From assembly GCA_030737835.1 (NCBI GenBank), contig CM060851.1, positions 1,364,001-1,428,000 of the forward strand: a stretch of DNA of 64,000 nucleotides. Reading direction: 5' to 3'. The stretch's first letter is position 1; the number at the start of each line of letters is the position of its first letter. The notes under the pieces were generated by a model. That model did no database searches. It was not told where the DNA came from and worked only from the letters and a program-made list of their open reading frames with translations. The translations under genes were made by a program, and so were the position numbers. Positions 57,248 through 64,000 of this stretch are shown piece after piece. The stretch comes from Acorus gramineus (taxonomy: Eukaryota; Streptophyta; Magnoliopsida; Acorales; Acoraceae).

Positions 57248-59441
57248 TTATTATACACTTGACTAAAGATGCGCTTTATTTAATTTGTATTATTATAAAA
57301 ATCAAATACATTTGACTAAGTAATGCCACCAACTCTTAATTAACAAAAATGACATTCCAAAACGTTGTATCAGCATCCAATCCCATCCATGGAGAATAAG
57401 TCTCATGAGTGTTGGTTGAGCATGGACTTTGAATTCAACATTTCCTAATGCTACAATAAATTTTTTTGTTAGAAAAATAGCTCTGCGGATTAAAATAGAG
57501 AAGACAGAAAAAACACACAATCATGTGAATTTTTTTTATATGATTCGATAAATATTATCTACATTCAAGAAAAACAAAAGAAATTATTTTACTATTAGGT
57601 AGAACATAGACTTTATGAATGGGGCTATAGGCCTGTTTCTCACTCTAGAATTATTTTTTTAAATGATACGAGAAACCCAAACTCACAAAGAAACATATAC
57701 GTAGCTTGCATTGTCATTGCAATGACAATGCCTCCATACATGATATATGCATTACAAAACTGTCATTAAATGTGAAAAAATTATCCGTGAATAAAAATTT
57801 AATACTATCTATTTATTTGAGGACATTACCCTCTTCACCCCAAATGAGTTAACTACGTAGCTTGACATTGTTTCTATTATAAGTGACAAACAATATTTTG
57901 ATTTTAAAAGAACTTTGATGCAATTCTTCCTTAATATCCAACAATCAGAAAGCAAGATGTAAACCCAACATATCAAATTCTTGAATATGTCATAGTCAAT
58001 CAAATAAGATTTTCATTTCACAACATGCTCAAGGGCGGAGCCACGTGGGGCTGCCCACACTCATTTTTTAATTTTTTTTTTATTATATAGCACACATAAA
58101 CGTGGAAAGGTTTTTAAGGCTAGCTTTTTTTTTTTTTTTTTTTTGGGTTTGATATATCCAGATTCATTTTCAGCTTTAATTTCAGTCTTACATGTATTGA
58201 TAGAAAATTAACAATACATATACTCACGTTAACAAGGCACAAGCTTTGAAATTTTTTTTTTACATTTTCTATAAATTTATCCATGCAATTCATTGGAGTA
58301 TATACTTCATTTTTTTTATAAAAACATGTACCTTATTAGATGAGGTATACTATTTTAAAAAAAATTTAAACATATGTAAATTGGAATTAAGACTGAAAAT
58401 GGGGTGACATTATACTTTTTTTTTTTTAAGGGGGGTGGGGAGCGAAGTGACATGAAAGTGCTAAAGGTGGTTTTTTTTCTTGAGTGTTGCTATCTACACT
58501 CAGTTTTTTTCTCAGTCCAAAACACAAACCTATATATCTCGTTAGAGATTCAGTGAAACATATACGTCATTAGATGATGTATATACCTTACTAAATTTTT
58601 TCTTATACCTACTAAAAATAAGTTCATTCAACTCGAAATAGAACGATATACACTTTTTATCAAAGTATATACCTCATTAAATTATGTTTACCATTTTTTA
58701 AAAAATGAAAACATTTAAAGTCTGAGTTTTGGTTGGAGAATATAACTGAATATATCATTTTCCCTTTTTTTTTTTTTTTTTTGTAATAAGCCCACTTCAC
58801 GTGGAGTGGCCTCTCAAACTTATTTATAGTATTTGTTTTTACATGTAGATCTTTAGAATTCCAACATACATGTCTATATCTCTTTTTTCATGAAAGAAAA
58901 AAAATGGAAAGACTAATAAATAGAATTGGAGTGAAAGTATGACTTATCATTACTGACCTTGATAATTTATTTTTTGACTAGGCTTTAAGTGAATTTTTAA
59001 AATGAGGTAGTATACATATTCACAAAAAATCTAACTTGTTTAAATCTTATATATCATTTTATTAAAAACTACAAAGATTATAAATTAAATACATGATATT
59101 TTATAATAATTTAAAAGCCTAAAAACAATAAAAAAATAGTTAAATTTTAATGAAATGAAAATATATAAAAATCTAAAAAACACCTAAAGAGGGTTTGAGC
59201 ATTATGTAATTTAACTAGCTGGACGAAGGGAGAGATTCACATAGAACTAGAGACGTTGGAGAGAGATCTTGAAATCAAAATACCTAGAGAAAAGGTGATT
59301 TGTTATTATGATCGGAGGGAGAAAAATTTTAGGTTTGATTTTAGGAGAGTGTGTTGGGAGAAACTAATTCACTAGGAAAAGTACCATCTATTTTTTTCAT
59401 CAAACGTATGGTTCTTGGGGCCCTTCCCCTGGGTGGGGGCC
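57248..59441. other. AT-rich spacer with repeat fragments
   Basis: No gene is supported. It includes two members of the dispersed AT-rich family (about 58160-58350 and 58540-58720). A GGGCGGAGCCACGTGGGG word at 58034 recalls common plant repeat ends, with a possible inverted partner GACTCCGCCACT near 60199. Confidence 0.45.
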
Positions 59442-59782
59442 TGATGTAGGATAGATTTGTTAATTTAGGACTTATTTTAGATTTGTTAGTTTAGATTCTT
59501 TTCTATTTTAAATTTGAATAGGTTTGTTAGTAACTTTTAGTTATTAGAATTAAAATAAGTTTGCTAGTATTTTAATTGTTTGGATTTGTAATCAATTGTG
59601 ATCTATAAAAAGGAATGCTACCACAATTGAAGAGTCAATTCAGAATTAATAAAAATTATTTTATTTTATTTTCCTTATACATTCAAGGATTTATCTAAAA
59701 GAACTCCCTTGTGGATTCAAGGGTCTTTTCTTCTGAAAGGAAAATGTCGATTTTCTTTTTCTCCGCCGTTGTCGCCACATCA
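59442..59782. mobile_element. Solo LTR fossil (341 bp)
   Basis: Begins TGATGT and ends ACATCA, with an exact 5 bp duplication GGGCC on both sides (59437-59441 and 59783-59787). It has a TATA-like CTATAAAAAGG near 59600 and AATAAAAATT near 59647. No internal region is present. The clean duplication suggests moderate age. Superfamily not determined. Confidence 0.8.
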
Positions 59783-60323
59783 GGGCCTTAGACAATTGCA
59801 TTGGTCGCATTTGTCCATGACTAACTCTGGGTTTATTTAAGAGATGGATGAACTCATCAAACTTGGTTGATGTGTGCTCTTGAGAGAAAAAAATAATTTT
59901 CATGACAATCACTTCAAACCTCTTATTTTCATAACATCAAAATTTGAATACCTAGTCAATGTATTTATAAATTAATTGATTAATGATCTTAGAAGATCTC
60001 CATAATATTAATATTTATCAAGCTTCTCTTTCTTGTTTTATATCTTCATTGTCTCATTATTCTTTTTTATATTGTTTGATTAAAACTGAATATTAAATTT
60101 TTTATTTATTTTATTTTTGTACATTCTTTATAATTTCAAGTTTTTTGAAAAAATTTAAAGATTGTAGTTGAAGGTGGCGCTACTGCAGTTAATTTCTGAC
60201 TCCGCCACTAAACGTGCCCCAAATACTTAAAACATTGACTAATGAAGATTCTTTTTGTTTCTTTATACAAGACCGGCCAATACAAAAGGCAATGCTATCA
60301 CCAATTCAACCCCCAAGAAAACC

Positions 60324-63300
60324 ATGGTCACTCACAACACTTCCTTGGCAATGTTTCTTGGGTGTGTCATATGGTTCATATCTTGTCCTCAAAAATGCTA
60401 TGGCTGCCTCACTGAGGAGCAGAGAACACTCCTTCAAATCAAAGACTCGCTCAGCGATGTGAACGAGTTCGATCCTTTGAAGGATTGGATTTCTGGTGGA
60501 GATTGCTGTGACTGGGAAAGGATTGCTTGCAAACGTTCATCGGTGGCTCGAATCGACCTATCGAGCGTCGTTGGAAGCGAAAGAAGAATTTGGCATCCGA
60601 ACGCGACGATGTTCGAGCAATTTAGAGGACTACAGGAGCTGGATTTGAGTGACAATCACATCAAAGGATGGGCTGATATCAAAGGTAAGAGAAGGTTGTG
60701 TTTCAGTTAATGAGTAGTACTCAATTACTTTAATCTCTATTCAGGCATGAAACAATTTTAGATAGTTTTCATTATTCCAGTGGCAGGATTCATGTTAGAC
60801 ATTACACCCACAGTTTCTATTCAGATCATTATTACCAATAGCCAAATTGATCTCAATATCTTCTTCTTTTTGAAAATTTGTTTTTTTAAGGTCCTCTTAC
60901 AAAATACGCATGATACGATTCAATTATATCATTTTGTTGTGAGATGATCCGCATTCTAGGAAGACACGACCTATTTCTGAAGGTAGTAGGGAGGGGTTGG
61001 AATTGAGGTGAGTGAGGGAATAGGTCCATGTAACCTAAAACAACTGATGCGGGGATAGAGGTAGGGGTGGTAAACGAACGGAACGAGCCGAGCTTTGACA
61101 TGTTCAAGCTCGGCTCGTTTATAAACGAGCCGAGCCGAGCCGAGCCGAACTTACGAGCCTCAACGAGCCTAGCGTTCTTCTTCATTTTAGGGTTTTTAAG
61201 GATCGAAAACAAAATTTTAACCTAAATGAGTCAAGTTCATGAGCCTAAATGAACATAGCTTTGTATTAATTTAATGTTCTGATCTTATAAAAGAGTTTAG
61301 TCAAGTTTCAACTAAGTTTTTTATAACACAACGAGTCGAATTTGAACACAAAATGAAGTTCGATCCAGGTCCCGAGCCTAACCGAGCTTTAAAAATTGTT
61401 CAAGCTCGCTCATTTGTTTAATCGAACGAGCCTGAACGAGTTTAAACCGAGCCGAGCCCGAGCCGAGTCCGAGCGGCTTGGTTCGTTTACCAGCCCTAGA
61501 TAGAGGGTGTTGTCCTGGCCTGAATTCTTGTAAGCGTAATTTTGTAATCTTAATTTCTTTGGTGACAAAGAATCCTAATATTAATTGAAAAATCCTTGAA
61601 TGCAAGAAATATGGGTTTTTTAAGAAAGGGTTGTATGAGATTTTTATGACAAAAAAGAGACAGCAAAACATTATGTTTTGATTTTAAAAAATTGGAGCCT
61701 TATACATCATGATAGAGTTTATATAATGTGATGGTACAATATACAAGGCTCTTTATGTTATTGTATTTTTCCTTGTCAATGTTAAAGGGGGGAAGGTTGA
61801 ATAAGAGGAGGTGTCTACGTGTGCATGGTTGAAACCAAAAAGCTGTCTAAATCAACACTTGTTTTAAATAACAATAAAAATGAAATATAATCACTGTCAG
61901 AATCGTGTACGCATTGAATATAGTCATTTCAGTGGTTATGAAATACTTTTGAAATGGTATTTTTTGTCTTGTTGTTTGTCCACCTTATTCTATCTGGCAT
62001 TGACAAAAGGGAGTGACCAAAGACTCTGGAAACCTTGATATTGATATATATAATGATAGAGCCAAAGAAGTCATTCTCCAGTTTGAAAGGGAAAGATTAG
62101 CAAAATTAGACGATGCATATTGATAGAGTTTCCAATCCACCTTGACAAATTCATTATGTGAACACTTAATCATATCTCTTTGAATCACTAGTCTAAAACA
62201 GAGTAGTCAAAGAAACTTTGGCATATCAGTTTGAAAGGAAAAGATCAACTAAATTACTGTTACTGAGTAAATAATAGTTTCCAATCCATCTTTTCCTTTA
62301 TAAAGTTTGTTACATACATATATGAAGCTATTAGTCAAGTAATTTTATATAATCTTGTAGGCTTTGAAGGTTTGAGAAAGCTAAAGGTGCTTCGGCTCAA
62401 TAACAACAATCTCACAGATCAAAGTATAGCTCCATGGATTAACAATCTAACCTCAATGACTTACCTTGATTTATATAATAATTCGCTCACCGATGCCGGA
62501 TGGATTTCCAATCTGACCTCCCTCGTCATCGCGAATCTGTCAATGAATAGCATAGTTTCAATGTCATCAGGTAAATTAATCACACTTTCACATGGATTTC
62601 CAAATCAATTGTTCATCAAATATTTTCATTGACTATATTGTTCACTTGCAGAGAAATGGAGCCTGCCTAACCTCCAAGAGCTTTATATGAGAAAAAACCA
62701 GCTTACCCAAATTGAATGGCTCTCCAACCTCACATCACTGACTATGGTTCAGTTGGCTTACAACAAATTCACTGACTCATCCACCTTAAAAGGTAAATAC
62801 TGTGTTCTGCCCCTTTCAAGTCATACTAATTAATGACACATGAAGATTTCCATTAATGAAAATTTAAGTTGGAAGAATCTGTGATTATAATTTCACATAT
62901 AGTAATGTTGAATGTGGGAATTCAGATAATTGAAGTATAACATGATGCTGGGGTGCTTAAAAATCATTGCATTAGATCTCATCTGTATAGACACTATGCC
63001 ACCTCTTAGACTAAGGGTCAGATTGATTATTTTGGCTCAGGAAAAAGAATTCCTCATTCTTAGAAATCACTTGTGATAGGATTCCGTGGAATGAGAAATT
63101 TTGCTTAAAATATCCTGGAATTATTACAGAAATTTGGGATTCCAAATAGAAATTTCTGGAGGAGAATGAGAATGGATGTCAAAGTAACTCTAATACTCTT
63201 AACACTCTTAACACTAAAAACTACTACTTATAGATCATAGTTTTCATTCCAAGTTAAAACCACATATAAATTTCTACTCTTCTACTCATGTTGCTTTGCA

Positions 63301-64000
63301 GTTTTTTGCCGATTGAATCGCCTCGAATCGATCTTCATCGAAGTGAATGACATGGAGGGAGAAGTTGATCCGTGTATAGGCAAACTCAGCTCCCTGAAAG
63401 ACTTTGACATATCATACAACAGCTTAGTCGGCGGTGTCCCTGCCTTCTTCCCCAATCTTACCTCCATTCGCTTGATAGTCATACGAAACAACCTCTTCAA
63501 AGGCGTCTACCACCTCTCCGTCCTTGCAAACCTCTCTCAACTCACCCAACTTGAACTCTCTGACAACATCGGTCTAGAAGTCGAGACCGAGTCCCCAACT
63601 TGGACTCCATCCTTCAATCTCCAGTATATCTTGCTACGTAATTGCGTTATCAACAAACGCAGTAACCGAAGAATCCCAACCTTCGTCTCTCATCAGACAT
63701 ACTTGCAATTTCTTGATCTTTCTTATGCTTCTCTAAGCGGGGTTATCCCATCTTCGTTGTTCTACAATGTCGAAGAACTATACCTATCCGGCAATGGATT
63801 GACCGGCCCACGCCTTCCATCAATCATTAATGGAACATCTTCACTTACTACGCTTGACATCTCTGACAATCCAATCTATGGTTCGCTTTCGTCGAACATA
63901 AGCAAAGTTTTCCCCAATCTAATCGTTCTAAATATGTCAACCACCGCCTTGGGAGGAGGCATACCTTCTTCACTAAACGAATTGCGCTTCCTCGAAGCGC
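60324..64000 (+). CDS. LRR receptor-like protein, 5-prime part (runs off the window)
   Basis: Extracellular leucine-rich-repeat receptor-like protein of the plant RLP/Cf type, usually involved in defence or development. Exons 60324-60684, 62361-62570, 62652-62792 and 63302 to beyond 64000; every intron is phase 1 and falls near an LRR-module border, the usual RLP layout. The start at 60324 (ACCATGG) gives a signal peptide (MVTHNTSLAMFLGCVIWFIS, cleavage near CYG). The N-terminal cap follows: LTEEQRTLLQIKDSL, then DCCDWERIAC with paired cysteines. Then LRRs such as LQELDLSDNHIKG, LKVLRLNNNNLTD, YLQFLDLSYASLSGVIPSSL and EELYLSGNGLTG. The transmembrane segment and tail lie outside the window, so a kinase domain cannot be ruled in or out. 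No breaks are seen in the visible part. Confidence 0.9.
61062..61498. mobile_element. hAT-type MITE with GAGCCGAGCC arrays
   Basis: A 437 bp element. Left end TAGGGGTGGTAAACGAAC; right end, reverse complement, TAGGGCTGGTAAACGAAC: one mismatch in 18. Flanked by an exact 8 bp duplication GATAGAGG (61054-61061 and 61499-61506). Subterminal arrays of GAGCC/GGCTC words lie inside both ends (about 61085-61165 and 61380-61480). No coding capacity. It sits in intron 1 of the LRR gene. Confidence 0.85.
62005..62345 (+). repeat. Diverged tandem duplication at the end of RLP intron 1
   Basis: Two units of about 165 bp share CAGTTTGAAAGG-AAAGAT and GTTTCCAATCCA words (about 62078 and 62150; 62228 and 62277). 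Clearly diverged. The second unit ends close to the acceptor at 62360. Confidence 0.5.

Overview
The window is nuclear DNA of a flowering plant. Genes have GT-AG introns and are conserved plant families: an SPT5-like RNA-directed DNA methylation factor, a PP2A B-prime subunit, two purple acid phosphatases, a HemK-type methyltransferase, a RING-H2 protein, an F-box/DUF295 protein and a leucine-rich-repeat receptor-like protein. Introns and spacers are very AT-rich with long T and A runs and carry typical plant repeats: hAT and Mutator-type MITEs, solo LTRs, a Copia remnant and a 5S-like sequence. I cannot name the species, nor settle firmly whether it is a eudicot or an early-diverging angiosperm.

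Layout, left to right. (1) 1-9663: 3-prime part of KTF1/SPT5L, 12 exons, ending in one 3.37 kb exon that codes a WG/GW and RGG repeat domain. (2) 10760-18438: PP2A B56 regulatory subunit, two exons split by a 6.2 kb intron that holds a 910 bp hAT-type MITE with a perfect 8 bp target duplication. (3) 19550-24144: a small conserved-looking protein of 127 aa in three exons; its first intron carries a solo LTR, a 5S rRNA-like sequence and a GGGTT-rich repeat remnant. (4) 24145-28540: repeat-rich spacer. (5) 28550-40735: a tandem duplication of a purple acid phosphatase gene; each copy has eight exons and 462 codons, and the two proteins differ at one residue by my reading. The transcribed regions are almost identical while the outer flanks are clearly more diverged, which looks like gene conversion. 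Both promoters keep a PHR1-type P1BS site about 30 bp before the TATA box. (6) 42781-44495: eRF1 glutamine methyltransferase (HemK2/N6AMT1 family). (7) 44500-51600: repeat-rich interval with a single intronless RING-H2 gene (46377-46841) lying between direct and inverted repeats. (8) 51735-54304: F-box/DUF295 gene, possibly with an extra upstream coding exon. (9) 54965-57247: a duplicated 0.9 kb segment, each copy with a tRNA-Thr(UGU); one tRNA looks intact, the other damaged. (10) 57250-60300: spacer with a solo LTR. (11) 60324-64000: LRR receptor-like protein, running off the window end, with another hAT MITE in intron 1.

The genes do not form one pathway. The strongest linked observations are the PAP pair (secreted phosphatases probably under phosphate-starvation control) and a group of hAT-type MITEs that share termini of the form TAGGGNTG and 8 bp target duplications but carry different GC-rich subterminal arrays.
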